Part shown: positions 33,806-42,695 of the stretch, piece by piece
Numbering within the stretch: position 1 is the stretch's first letter
Layout: every line of letters starts with the position of its first letter
Origin: DASXYG01 sp036502625
GTDB lineage: Bacteria > Actinomycetota > Actinomycetes > Streptosporangiales > Streptosporangiaceae
DNA length: 64,000 bases
Direction: 5' to 3'
Assembly: GCA_036502625.1 (NCBI GenBank)
Contig: DASXYG010000002.1
Coordinates: 62,001 to 126,000, forward strand
Position numbers and translations under genes: made by a program
The notes under the pieces: generated by a model
What the model saw: only the letters and a program-made list of their open reading frames with translations
Databases searched by the model: none
Told to the model about the DNA's origin: nothing

Positions 33806-35929
33806 TCAACTGATCATGGCCACGTAGTTGGCGACGTCGTCGAAGCTCCTCAGTGTCTGGCCGATGTCGGTGAGCCCGAGCGGCTGGGTGTTCGGGTTGC
33901 TGGTGACGTTGTGCGCGTACGTGGAGATCCGGTCCCAGTCGTTGTACAGCGCGTACTCCGTGTCGTTGATCTGATGGGCGTTGTCGGCGTTGTCGTCGCC
34001 GAGCGCGTCCATCGAGACGTGCGAGACCGCGCCGTAGTGGGCGGCCTCGGTGATGACGGTGCCGATGGTCAGCGCGGCGCCCGACACCTCGCGTGTGCCG
34101 CGGGGCGCGTACAGGTTGAACAGCGCGTTGACGATCCTGCTGGAGCTGATCGAGCGCTGCGGTGCCTCGGCGGTGTCCGGCTGCGCGCCGCCGGCCGAGC
34201 CGACGAACGCCGCCTGCAGCGAGTGGTAGTCCCCGGCGAGGTTCAGCGTCGTGGCGTCGCGGTGCAGGCGGCTCCCCAGGTCCCAGTCGTTGAACTGGAA
34301 GAGCTCGGTGCCGTTGGCCCATCCGCGCAGGCGGGTGTCGTGGGCGGTGAAGTACAGCGTGACGGGATAGGTCTGCCCCGACGGGCCCGGCAGGTCGACC
34401 TGGAGGCTCTCGATGCGGTTCGGGTCGCTCGCGGTCTGGTTGACGTTGCCGCGGAACCCGTGGTTGCCGGCCGCCGTACGCAGCGTGTTGATCATCGTGT
34501 CGTAGTTGTGCGCCGCCTCGGTGCCGTTCTGCGGCGACAGGCTCCACGTCACGTCGGTCCGCCCGTCATTGGGCGGAGGCGGCCCCTCGCCGAGGGGCTG
34601 GCCGTCGTACGCCGACGGTCCTGGCGGGCCCGCCATCCAGATCTGGCTCAGGTCGGTACCGCCGCCGCACAACTGGCCGCTGACCCAGCCGCTGTCCGAG
34701 ACGTCCAGGCACTGGTTGGAGTCCGCGTTGACGAGCGACATGTAGCCGGAGTGGACCGTCGAGTTGACCAGCCGCCACTGCTGGGAGAAGCCGCTCGCCG
34801 CGCAGTCGGAGACGAACACCTGGCCGCTGAGGTTCGGCGCCGGGTGGATGGCGATCTGGAAGGGCTCCTGGTAGAGGCACTGGCCGCTGGCCTCGTTGAC
34901 GACGTTGTAGTTGCCGTTGCCGGTGCGCCGCAGGGACCACCGCTGGACCTTCTTGCCGATGCCGGCGAACCCGAAGGCGCGGGTCTTGTTGATCCGCGGT
35001 GCGTTCGTGGTGCCGAGGCCCATGCCCGACCGCGCGCTGACCAGGACCTTGCTGAGGCCCTTGGCGCCGGGCGGCAGGGGCCCGACGGCCACCGGGAAGT
35101 GGTCGGAGGACAGGCCGCCGAGCGGCAGGCTGCCGCCCCAGTCGTCGGGAAGCGGCCGGCTGGCCACCGCGTAGTCCAGCTCGTGGCCCGACTGGTGGGT
35201 GGCCACGCCGGAGGAGTAGATGCGGCTGCGCCCCGGGAGCACCGGGTAGCTGTTGTTGAAGTTGGGGTCGCCCTGGGCGCTGCCCGAGGGGTTCCACCGA
35301 TGCGGCTCGCGGTTGAAGTCGCCGAGCGCGACCCAGTCGTACTGGCCGGCCTGGCCGTTCATCGCGTTCAGCAGCCGGCTGTCGTCGTTGCCGCTGCCGG
35401 ACGCCCCGTGCAGCGTGTAGAAGATCGTCTGGCCGATGCGGATGCCGAACGCCGCGCGGGTTCCGGGGAACCCGGGCCGGACGATGAACACCTCGTCGGC
35501 CTCGTGCGGCGTGACGATCGCGAGGTTGACCCGGCCCCCGTCGGGTGCGCTCGGATTCCGGTCGGTCTGCATGTAGTAGACCTGGCGGACCACCGGGTTG
35601 GCGTCCGTGCCGATGTTCCAGCGGTAGACCTGCACGCTGCCGTACTGGTCCTGCGCGACCGTCTGGCCGTCGGCCATGTTCGGCCGGGAACCGGCCTCCT
35701 GGAGCGCGACGACGTCGTGGTCCGCGGTCAGGCGCTCGACGTCAGAGGTCCATTTGCTGCCCTGGTTGCTGCCCTGCATGTTGTAGGTGGCCGGCCTGTG
35801 GTCCTCGATGGAGCCGGCCTGGGCCGGCGCCGTAGCCACCGCTATTAAGCCCGAGGCCAGGAGCGATATGGCCGCGGCCGCAGCCACGACGCGCCCCCGG
35901 CGCCGTCCTATTTTCCTGGCGATTTCCAT
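33806..35929 (-). CDS. Secreted CdtB-like DNase / ricin-B lectin / RIP chimeric toxin
   Basis: 707 residues. Residues 1-38 are a signal peptide (basic start, hydrophobic core, cleavage after AQA). Residues 46-285 match the CdtB branch of the DNase I-like fold: YNMQGSNQGSKW, LQEAG (Glu78), VNLAIV, IFYTLHGASGSGND (His174), LGDFNREP (Asp204, Asn206), SSDHFPVAV (Asp276, His277). Residues about 292-434 are a ricin-B-like lectin domain with QRW and QQW repeats and paired cysteines. After a Pro-rich linker, residues 458-707 follow the ricin A chain: VTLYF, LAGDYHSLQ (Tyr568), ITEAAHYG (Glu628, His631) and NDWDRIST (Trp665). The ricin-type EAAR is EAAH here. It probably enters other cells and acts on DNA and possibly rRNA. 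Activity is inferred; no Shine-Dalgarno is visible. An AT-rich stretch at 35955-35990 with TAATAT on the minus strand may be its promoter. Confidence 0.85.
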   Translation of the reverse strand: MEIARKIGRRRGRVVAAAAAISLLASGLIAVATAPAQAGSIEDHRPATYNMQGSNQGSKWTSDVERLTADHDVVALQEAGSRPNMADGQTVAQDQYGSVQVYRWNIGTDANPVVRQVYYMQTDRNPSAPDGGRVNLAIVTPHEADEVFIVRPGFPGTRAAFGIRIGQTIFYTLHGASGSGNDDSRLLNAMNGQAGQYDWVALGDFNREPHRWNPSGSAQGDPNFNNSYPVLPGRSRIYSSGVATHQSGHELDYAVASRPLPDDWGGSLPLGGLSSDHFPVAVGPLPPGAKGLSKVLVSARSGMGLGTTNAPRINKTRAFGFAGIGKKVQRWSLRRTGNGNYNVVNEASGQCLYQEPFQIAIHPAPNLSGQVFVSDCAASGFSQQWRLVNSTVHSGYMSLVNADSNQCLDVSDSGWVSGQLCGGGTDLSQIWMAGPPGPSAYDGQPLGEGPPPPNDGRTDVTWSLSPQNGTEAAHNYDTMINTLRTAAGNHGFRGNVNQTASDPNRIESLQVDLPGPSGQTYPVTLYFTAHDTRLRGWANGTELFQFNDWDLGSRLHRDATTLNLAGDYHSLQAAFVGSAGGAQPDTAEAPQRSISSSRIVNALFNLYAPRGTREVSGAALTIGTVITEAAHYGAVSHVSMDALGDDNADNAHQINDTEYALYNDWDRISTYAHNVTSNPNTQPLGLTDIGQTLRSFDDVANYVAMIS

Positions 35930-36002
35930 GGCGCGGAGGCTAGCGCAGCCGATCGGATATTAATCCGTAATGCGTAATAAACGGTGACTCATCACCCGGC
36001 GT

Positions 36003-36440
36003 TCAGCGGGCCTTAAGACGCGCCTTGGGAACGAACGCGTGCTCCTTGCCCGGGAAGGTGACCGTGACGCCGTGGGCGTCGCCGGTGACGGTGACCTTGG
36101 CGAGGTCGTCGTGGCGCGGGCCGAAGCCGCGTGGCACCGGGACGTCATCTCCGGAGCGGCCCGAGGGGTCGGCGCCCGCCCGCATCTCGTAGCGGTCGTG
36201 GCCGCCGAGCAGGCCGTCGTGGAGCCCGCCCGCCCAGGTGTACGCGCGCCACACGGTGACCACCGGGCCCTTCGCGCCGTACGGGTGCCACTGCCGGGTG
36301 CGTACGGTATGCGTCCAGGTCAGCGCGGTGGCGGCGATCGCGCAGATCAGCACACCGACGGCCACAAAGCCGAGCGCGCCCAGGCAGCCCCGGCGGGGCC
36401 GCGGGCGGGCCAGGGAGATCGGCGCCTCGCGTACGGACAT
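36003..36440 (-). CDS. Single-pass membrane protein of unknown function
   Basis: 145 residues from ATG 36440 (GAGG about 10 nt upstream). A basic N-terminus (PRPRRG) and one helix at about 20-42 are followed by about 100 extracytoplasmic residues rich in Gly, Trp and basic residues (WHPYGAKGPVVTVWRAYTW). No family recognised. It lies 73 nt upstream of the toxin gene on the same strand, so co-transcription is possible, but nothing in its sequence marks it as an immunity protein. Confidence 0.7.
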   Translation of the reverse strand: MSVREAPISLARPRPRRGCLGALGFVAVGVLICAIAATALTWTHTVRTRQWHPYGAKGPVVTVWRAYTWAGGLHDGLLGGHDRYEMRAGADPSGRSGDDVPVPRGFGPRHDDLAKVTVTGDAHGVTVTFPGKEHAFVPKARLKAR

Positions 36441-36575
36441 CGCGGACGATCCTCGCGTCCGCGGATCGCGGCCGGATCACGATCTTGGGCGATGTGGCGC
36501 GCCCCACATGACGGCGGACCCCGGAGGACTCGCTAACCTGCGAACGAGAACGTCGTCATTTTGGCGGGAGGCGCC

Positions 36576-36992
36576 ATGCCGGGCAGTGTCACGAACTCTC
36601 CGATCCGGGTCATCGTCGCGAAGCCGGGCCTGGACGGGCACGACCGTGGCGCGAAGGTGGTCGCCCGCGCCCTGCGCGACGCCGGCCTCGAGGTGATCTA
36701 CACCGGGCTGCACCAGACGCCGGAGCAGATCGTCGAGGCCGCCATCCAGGAGGACGCCGACGCGATCGGCCTGTCCGTGCTCTCCGGCGCGCACATGACG
36801 CTGTTCGCGAAGGTCATCGAGCTGCTGAAGGAGCGCGACGCGGCGGACATCGTGGTGTTCGGCGGCGGCATCATCCCCGACGGCGACATCCCCGAGCTCA
36901 CCCGCCTCGGCGTGGCGAAGGTCTTCACCCCGGGCGCGACGACCACCGAGATCGTCGAATGGGTCAACAAGGAGCTGCGCGCCGCGGCCTGA
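36576..36992 (+). CDS. B12-binding small subunit of an acyl-CoA mutase
   Basis: 138 residues, a free-standing cobalamin-binding domain as in the small subunit (IcmB/HcmB type) of isobutyryl-CoA-like mutases. DGHDRGAKVV supplies the lower-ligand His, LSVLSGAHM and FGGGIIPDGD the rest of the nucleotide-tail pocket. GGAGG lies 4 nt before the ATG. The large catalytic subunit is not in this window. From memory, Streptomyces carries an icmB-like gene in the same neighbourhood near pcrA and sucCD. Methylmalonyl-type rearrangement would feed succinyl-CoA to SucCD. Confidence 0.9.
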   Translation: MPGSVTNSPIRVIVAKPGLDGHDRGAKVVARALRDAGLEVIYTGLHQTPEQIVEAAIQEDADAIGLSVLSGAHMTLFAKVIELLKERDAADIVVFGGGIIPDGDIPELTRLGVAKVFTPGATTTEIVEWVNKELRAAA

Positions 36993-37062
36993 CGCACGGG
37001 GACCGGTCCCGTACGGCCGGTCCACCCTGGGAGCCCCGATCCGCTCTCCGGCGAGGTGACCC

Positions 37063-37404
37063 GTGTCCGACCGGCAGCTACCGCCGCCCGCGCAGGTGAC
37101 GGCCGCGGTGGCGCTGTGGATCTGCACCGGTGTGCTCACGCTTGCGGTCTGCGTCCTGCTCCTCCTGAACGCCCCCGGCGCTACGGACGGCGGCATGGCG
37201 CGCGGCACCGTACCGGGCATGGCGGCCATCGTCTGCCTGTGCGTCGCCAACCGCCTGCGGTACGCCAGCCGGAGCACGCGGGGCTGGCTGACCGGCCTCG
37301 GCGTCGTCATGCTCGCCGGCGTGGTGCCGATCCCGTTCGTGGTCGCGGCCGTCGTGCTCCAGTACCTCCCGGCCAGCAACGCGTGGTTCCGCGCGGCCGG
37401 CTGA
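37063..37404 (+). CDS. Small three-helix membrane protein
   Basis: 113 residues from GTG 37063 (GAGG 6 nt upstream). Hydrophobic helices lie at about 10-36, 50-63 and 75-100, with a basic loop RLRYASRSTRG. No family recognised. It follows the B12-binding subunit after 70 bp. Confidence 0.72.
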   Translation: MSDRQLPPPAQVTAAVALWICTGVLTLAVCVLLLLNAPGATDGGMARGTVPGMAAIVCLCVANRLRYASRSTRGWLTGLGVVMLAGVVPIPFVVAAVVLQYLPASNAWFRAAG

Positions 37405-37420
37405 GCGGGTGCGCACGGCC

Positions 37421-38848
37421 TCAGTTCGTGGACTGCGGGCCGCCGCGGGGGACCGGGGGGATCGGCAGGCTCTCCCGCTGCGCCGTCAGGGCCAGCAGCA
37501 TCGTGGCGGACGTCCAGCCGAGCGGCGCGACCGACGCCGGGCGGTCGTGGTCGTCCACGCGCTCGGGGAACGAGCCGAACGCGGTGCGGTGCGCCAGCAC
37601 CCATCGCATCCACGGCGCCGCCGCCGAGCGGTCGCCGGACGCGGTCTCCGCCAGGCCGAACATCGCGGTCTCCGGTGTCCACGACTCCGCCCGGCTGCCC
37701 GGCCAGTTCGCGCCGGGCAGGACACCGCCGTTCGGCATGCGCAGCCGGCCGCCCGTCGCCTCGACGGCCCGCGCGACCCGCGGCGAGGCGGGCGCGAACG
37801 GCGGTGCGAGGAATGTCACCGCGCTGTCCGGCGTCGATCCCGGCGCCGGCTGGCGCGGATAGCCGTACGGCGCGTAGTCGGCCTCGATGGCGTGGTCGAG
37901 GCGTACGGCCGCCTGCCCCCATTCGCCGGCCTCGGCGCCGCTCCCGGCGCGGTGCGCCAGGTCGGCGGCCGCGCGCAGGCCCGCGCGCAGCGGCGCGACC
38001 ACCCCGAGCGTCGGCAGGCCGGGGTGCGTCTCGGTCTCCGGAGCGCGCTCCCAGTAGTCGGACGACGCGGGCGGCAGGCCGTCCGGCCCGACAAGGGAGG
38101 CCGCGCGGTCGGCGGCGCGGGCCACCATCGGCCACAGGCTCCGCAGCGTCGCGGGGTCGTGCCGCGGATCGGTGACCGTGTAGTACCAGGCGCCCCACAG
38201 GATCCAGCCGATCGCGTCGAGCTGGAGCGTGCGGCCGTCGGTGACCGGCGAGCCGTCCGGCTGGTAGCGCGCCGCCCACAGGCCGTCGGACGCCTGCACG
38301 GAGGCCAGGAACGACAGGATGCGGCGCGCCTCCACGCGGTGGCCCGTAGCGGAGAACGCGGCCACCGCGAACGCGCCGTCACGGGGCCAGACGTAGTTCC
38401 AGTTCGGCGCCCACGACGCGACGCACGCGCCGTTCGGCGAGGTCAGCAGCCGCAGGTCCAGCAGGGCGCGGGTGGCCGCCGACCGTTCGTACGGTGTGCG
38501 GCCCGGCACGCGCCCGGACGCCAGCCAGGCGCGGTCCGCCGACACGGCCGCGGTCACCCGGGGATCGTTCCTCGGCAGCGTCACGGGCTCGGTGCCGCCG
38601 GGCGGTATCAGCCGCGCCCGGCCGCCGGGCAGGGCGAGGACGGACGTGCCGGCGAGGTACGCGGAGTGCGCGGCGAGGTCGCGGTCGATGGGGGTGTGCG
38701 CGCCGGGGAGCGTCGCCGAGCCGATCAGCCCGGCGCTGGTGAACGGCGACGGGCCCGGATGCGGCGGCGACGCGGCGAGGGTGGTCGCCAGGAGCGCGAC
38801 CATCACGCAAATGGCGGTCCACCCGGCCCGCCGCCTCCTCGCTGACAT
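37421..38848 (-). CDS. Membrane-anchored or secreted GH15-like protein
   Basis: 475 residues from ATG 38848 (GGAG 4 nt upstream; an ATG at 38887 would add 13). An N-terminal basic stretch and helix (about 10-28) act as signal or anchor. The remainder reads as an (alpha/alpha)6 barrel of the glucoamylase/GH15 type: WNYVWPRDGAFAVAAF near 150 resembles the substrate-binding RD motif, ESWTPETAMF the mid-barrel acid region, and PERVDDHDRP with PLGWTSATMLLAL the C-terminal acid region. Substrate and activity are inferred; catalytic Glu positions are not certain. Confidence 0.75.
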   Translation of the reverse strand: MSARRRRAGWTAICVMVALLATTLAASPPHPGPSPFTSAGLIGSATLPGAHTPIDRDLAAHSAYLAGTSVLALPGGRARLIPPGGTEPVTLPRNDPRVTAAVSADRAWLASGRVPGRTPYERSAATRALLDLRLLTSPNGACVASWAPNWNYVWPRDGAFAVAAFSATGHRVEARRILSFLASVQASDGLWAARYQPDGSPVTDGRTLQLDAIGWILWGAWYYTVTDPRHDPATLRSLWPMVARAADRAASLVGPDGLPPASSDYWERAPETETHPGLPTLGVVAPLRAGLRAAADLAHRAGSGAEAGEWGQAAVRLDHAIEADYAPYGYPRQPAPGSTPDSAVTFLAPPFAPASPRVARAVEATGGRLRMPNGGVLPGANWPGSRAESWTPETAMFGLAETASGDRSAAAPWMRWVLAHRTAFGSFPERVDDHDRPASVAPLGWTSATMLLALTAQRESLPIPPVPRGGPQSTN

Positions 38849-39055
38849 CGCGCTCCGTCCGACAGCGGGCTCCGGAGACACCGTCATCTCGTCGGCCCGC
38901 TCAGTGATCAGTCCCTCGGAGAGACTAGGCTCTCGGTTCAGCGAATTCTCCGTCCGGGATGTGTCCCTCCGCGTCCGCAGTGTTCCGACGCGCGCGGGGC
39001 GGGAGGAGACGCCCCGGGTGAATCAGGAAAGTCGAGTGACAAGGGACGGACCCTC

Positions 39056-40243
39056 GTGGACCTGTTCGAACATCAGGCGAAGGAACTCTTCGCGGAATAC
39101 GGCGTCGCCGTGCCGAAGGGGCGGGTAGCCGACACGCCGGAAGCGGCGCGCACGATCGCGGAGGAGTTCGCCGCGGCTGGCACCCCCAAGGTCGTGGTCA
39201 AGGCCCAGGTGAAGGCCGGCGGCCGGGGCAAGGCCGGCGGCGTGAAGGTGGCCGACGGACCGGCCGACGCCGAGGAGAAGGCGCGCCAGATCCTCGGAAT
39301 GGATATCAAGGGCCACACGGTGCACAAGGTGCTCGTGGAGGAAGCGTCGGACATCGCCGAGGAGTACTACTTCTCGTTCCTGCTCGACCGCGCGAACCGT
39401 ACGTTCCTGTCGATCTGCTCCTCGCAGGGCGGCATGGAGATCGAAGAGGTCGCGGCCACGAACCCGCAGGCGGTGGCGCAGGTCCCGGTGTCGGCGATCG
39501 ACGGCGTCGACCGTGCGACCGCCACCGAGATCGTCAAGGCGGGCGGCTACCCCGAGGCGGCCGTCGCGGGCGCGGCGGAGATCGTCGAGCGGCTGTGGGC
39601 CGTCTTCGTCGACGAGGACGCCACGCTGGTCGAGGTCAACCCGATGATCCTCACCTCCGACGGCCAGGTGAAGGCGCTCGACGGCAAGGTCACGCTGGAC
39701 GACAACGCCGACTTCCGCCAGGACCACGGCAAGTTCGCGGACACCTCGTCCACGGACCCGCTGGAGGCGCGCGCCAAGGCCAAGCACCTCAACTACGTCA
39801 AGCTCGACGGCGAGGTCGGCATCATCGGCAACGGCGCGGGGCTGGTCATGTCCACGCTCGACGTCGTGGCGTACGCCGGTGAGCGGCACAGCAACGTCAA
39901 GCCCGCCAACTTCCTCGACATCGGGGGCGGCGCCTCCGCCGAGGTCATGGCCAACGGGCTGGAGATCATCCTGTCCGACCCGGCCGTGCGCTCGGTCTTC
40001 GTCAACGTGTTCGGCGGCATCACCGCCTGCGACGCGGTCGCGAACGGCATCGTGCAGGCGCTGGACCTCCTGAAGTCCAAGGGCGAGACCGTCGACAAGC
40101 CGCTCGTCGTCCGCCTCGACGGCAACAACGCCGAAGAGGGCCGCCGCATCCTGACGGAGGCGAACCACCCGCTCGTCCAGCAGGTGGGCACGATGGACGG
40201 CGCGGCCGACAAGGCCGCCGAGCTCGCCGGCGCGGGGAAGTAG
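39056..40243 (+). CDS. sucC: Succinyl-CoA ligase beta subunit
   Basis: 395 residues. ATP-grasp domain with VKAQVKAGGRGKAGGVK and EVNPMILT, and a CoA-ligase domain with FLDIGGGASAEVM and NVFGGITACDAVANG. It carries out substrate-level phosphorylation in the TCA cycle with SucD. GTG 39056 has AGGGA about 9 nt upstream. The 168-bp leader contains a TAGGCT box at about 38932. Paired with sucD after 10 nt. Confidence 0.96.
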   Translation: MDLFEHQAKELFAEYGVAVPKGRVADTPEAARTIAEEFAAAGTPKVVVKAQVKAGGRGKAGGVKVADGPADAEEKARQILGMDIKGHTVHKVLVEEASDIAEEYYFSFLLDRANRTFLSICSSQGGMEIEEVAATNPQAVAQVPVSAIDGVDRATATEIVKAGGYPEAAVAGAAEIVERLWAVFVDEDATLVEVNPMILTSDGQVKALDGKVTLDDNADFRQDHGKFADTSSTDPLEARAKAKHLNYVKLDGEVGIIGNGAGLVMSTLDVVAYAGERHSNVKPANFLDIGGGASAEVMANGLEIILSDPAVRSVFVNVFGGITACDAVANGIVQALDLLKSKGETVDKPLVVRLDGNNAEEGRRILTEANHPLVQQVGTMDGAADKAAELAGAGK

Positions 40244-40253
40244 GAGAGGACCC

Positions 40254-41141
40254 ATGTCGATCTTTCTCAACAAGGACAGCAAGGTCCTCGTCCAGGGCAT
40301 GACCGGGTCGGAGGGCATGAAGCACACGAGCCGCATGCTCAAGTCCGGCTCGCAGGTCGTCGGCGGCGTGAACCCGCGCAAGGCCGGCCAGACGCTGGAC
40401 TTCGACGGCACCTCCGTGCCCGTCTTCGGCTCGGTCGCCGAGGGCATGGCCGCGACGGGCGCCGACGTCACCGTGATCTTCGTACCGCCGAAGTTCACCA
40501 AGGACGCCGTGATCGAGGCCGTCGACGCCGGAATCGGCCTCTGCGTGATCATCACCGAGGGCATCCCGGTGCACGACTCCACCGTGTTCTGGGCGCACAA
40601 CCTGGCCAAGGGCGGCAAGACACGCATCATCGGCCCGAACTGCCCCGGCGTGATCACGCCCGGGGAGTCGAACGCCGGCATCATCCCGTCCGACATCACG
40701 ACGTCCGGCCGCATCGGCCTGGTGTCGAAGTCCGGCACGCTGACGTACCAGATGATGTACGAACTGCGCGACATCGGGTTCTCCACCTGTGTGGGCATCG
40801 GCGGCGACCCGGTCATCGGCACGACCCACATCGACTGCCTGAAGGCGTTCCAGGACGACCCGGGCACCGACGCGATCGTCATGATCGGCGAGATCGGCGG
40901 CGACGCCGAGGAGCGCGCCGCGGCGTACATCTCCGACAACGTGACGAAGCCGGTCGTCGGCTACGTAGCGGGCTTCACCGCCCCCGAGGGCAAGACGATG
41001 GGCCACGCCGGCGCCATCGTCAGCGGCTCCTCCGGCACCGCCCAGGCCAAGAAGGAGGCCCTGGAGAAGGTCGGCGTCCGCGTGGGCAAGACCCCCAGCG
41101 AGACCGCGGACCTCATGCGCGAACTCATGCGCAACCGCTGA
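40254..41141 (+). CDS. sucD: Succinyl-CoA ligase alpha subunit
   Basis: 295 residues. A CoA-binding Rossmann domain at the N-terminus (VQGMTGSEG) and the phospho-histidine His251 in MGHAGAIVSG. GPNCPGVITPGE and GIGGDPVIGT are diagnostic. AGGAGAGG precedes the ATG. It forms the alpha-beta complex with SucC. Confidence 0.96.
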   Translation: MSIFLNKDSKVLVQGMTGSEGMKHTSRMLKSGSQVVGGVNPRKAGQTLDFDGTSVPVFGSVAEGMAATGADVTVIFVPPKFTKDAVIEAVDAGIGLCVIITEGIPVHDSTVFWAHNLAKGGKTRIIGPNCPGVITPGESNAGIIPSDITTSGRIGLVSKSGTLTYQMMYELRDIGFSTCVGIGGDPVIGTTHIDCLKAFQDDPGTDAIVMIGEIGGDAEERAAAYISDNVTKPVVGYVAGFTAPEGKTMGHAGAIVSGSSGTAQAKKEALEKVGVRVGKTPSETADLMRELMRNR

Positions 41142-41165
41142 TTTACCCGGGGAAACCCCGGAACT

Positions 41166-41201
41166 GAGGGGCGCGTACGGCCAGGCCGTACGCGCCCCCT
41201 C
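41166..41201 (+). terminator. Terminator after sucD
   Basis: GAGGGGCGCGTACGGCC pairs with GGCCGTACGCGCCCCCTC (one bulged C). The arms are nearly continuous, so the true loop is small, about CCAGG. Confidence 0.7.
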
Positions 41202-41303
41202 ATGCGTCCGGGCCTGGCTGCGGGAGGGCAGGGGGATGGGCTGGGCCGTACGCACCCCCTCGCGTGTCCGGGCGCGGCTGCCGGAGAGCGGGGGATGGGC
41301 TGG
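41184..41303 (+). repeat. Tandem 60-bp duplication downstream of sucD
   Basis: Two adjacent 60-bp units (41184-41243 and 41244-41303) share GGCCGTACGC-ACCCCCTC-type starts and the end GGGGGATGGGCTGG. The first unit includes the right arm of the terminator. Non-coding. Confidence 0.7.
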
Positions 41304-41375
41304 GTTCGGCCAAAGCCGGGCCAATCCGGCGTGGTGGCGTGCCGGGGGGCCGGGGGGCTGGGAGGATCTGACGTC

Positions 41376-42695
41376 GTGGCCCTGACGGTCTCCGACGAGC
41401 GCGCCGCGACCGGCGTACCCAACCCCGCACGGCAGTTGATCGCCGCCGGTGCGGTGGCCGCGCTGTCGGCGGCGGCGCTGGGCATGGCCACGCTCACCAC
41501 CGTCACACTTCTCGGCTGGATCGCCGCGCCGCACGTCGTCAGCCTCGGCGCGGGCCTGCCCGGCGTGTTCCGTACGGCCGTGCAGGTCTGGCTCGTCGCG
41601 CACCACGCCGGGTTCGCGCTCCCCACCGGGCGCGTGGGCATGCTCCCGCTCGGCCTGGTCGTCCTGCCGGGCGCGCTGCTGTGCCGGGCGGGCGCCGCCG
41701 TGGCGCGGGCCATCGACGGCCACCGGCTGCGCCACGCCGCGCTGGCCGCGCTCGGCCTCGCCGTGCCGTACACCGTCATCGCGACGCTGGCCGCCCTGCT
41801 GGCCCGTACGCCCCTCGTGCAGCCGTCGATCCTCCAGGCGATGATCACCAGCTTCCTGGTGGCGTTCATCGCCGGCGGCATCGGCGCGGCCCGCGTCGTG
41901 GCGCCGAGCCGCGGGTTCAAGGGGTTCCTCGGGCTGCTGCCCGACCGGCCGCGATCCCTGGTGATCGGCTCGTTCGGCGCCGCGTCCGTCCTGGTCGTCG
42001 CCGGCGCGGTGCTCAGCGGCGCCTCCCTGGCCGTGCACGCCCCGGCCGCCGCGCGGCTCACCTCCGACCTCGCCCCCGGGCTCGTCGGGGGCATCCTGCT
42101 CGTCCTGCTCCAGATCGCGTACCTCCCGAACGCCGTCCTGTGGGGCCTGGCGTACGCCGTGGGCCCGGGGTTCGCGATCGGCTCCGGCACGATCGTGGCC
42201 CCGACCGGCGTGATCATCGGATCGATGCCCACGTTCCCGCTGCTCGCGGCGGTACCCGAGCCGGGTCCCGCGCCCGCGATCTCGCTGGTCATGCTCGCCG
42301 CGCCGTTCGTCGGCGGCGTGTTCGCCGGCATCCTGCTCGTGCGCGCCGCGCCCACACCGGTGCTGGAGGCGGCGCCCCTGTGGGGGTTCGCGTGCGGCCT
42401 GATCACCGGCCTGATCAGCGGCGGCCTCGCGGCGTTCTCCGGCGGACCGCTCGGCGGCCACCGGATGGCCCTGGTCGGCCCGTCCGCCTGGCAGGTGGGC
42501 CTGGTCAGCGCGCTGGAGGTGGGGGTCGCGGCCGCGGTGACCGCGTGGCTGTGCAACTGGCTGCTCGTACGCTCACGCGAGCGCGCCGCCGAACCGCCCG
42601 CCGCCGAGGCGGACCGCGCGGACATCGTCGACGAGTCCGTCGACCCCAGCGGCCACCGCATCTACGTCGACCCGTTCGCCGATGACCCCGACTGA
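41376..42695 (+). CDS. Multi-pass membrane protein, PerM-like / DUF6350
   Basis: 439 residues with roughly ten hydrophobic helices; the acidic C-terminal tail ends HRIYVDPFADDPD. The placement between sucD and purN equals that of M. tuberculosis perM (Rv0955), a divisome-associated integral membrane protein; this rests on synteny and general character, not on a search. GTG 41376 has GGAGG 10 nt upstream. The stop overlaps the MBL gene by 14 nt. Confidence 0.8.
   Translation: MALTVSDERAATGVPNPARQLIAAGAVAALSAAALGMATLTTVTLLGWIAAPHVVSLGAGLPGVFRTAVQVWLVAHHAGFALPTGRVGMLPLGLVVLPGALLCRAGAAVARAIDGHRLRHAALAALGLAVPYTVIATLAALLARTPLVQPSILQAMITSFLVAFIAGGIGAARVVAPSRGFKGFLGLLPDRPRSLVIGSFGAASVLVVAGAVLSGASLAVHAPAAARLTSDLAPGLVGGILLVLLQIAYLPNAVLWGLAYAVGPGFAIGSGTIVAPTGVIIGSMPTFPLLAAVPEPGPAPAISLVMLAAPFVGGVFAGILLVRAAPTPVLEAAPLWGFACGLITGLISGGLAAFSGGPLGGHRMALVGPSAWQVGLVSALEVGVAAAVTAWLCNWLLVRSRERAAEPPAAEADRADIVDESVDPSGHRIYVDPFADDPD

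Noticed and set aside
36003..36440. Immunity protein for the toxin
   Set aside because: Only proximity supports it; the protein shows no immunity-family feature.
40020..42661. Long minus-strand frames opposite sucD and the PerM-like gene
   Set aside because: Low-complexity Arg/Gly/Asp translations with no family features.
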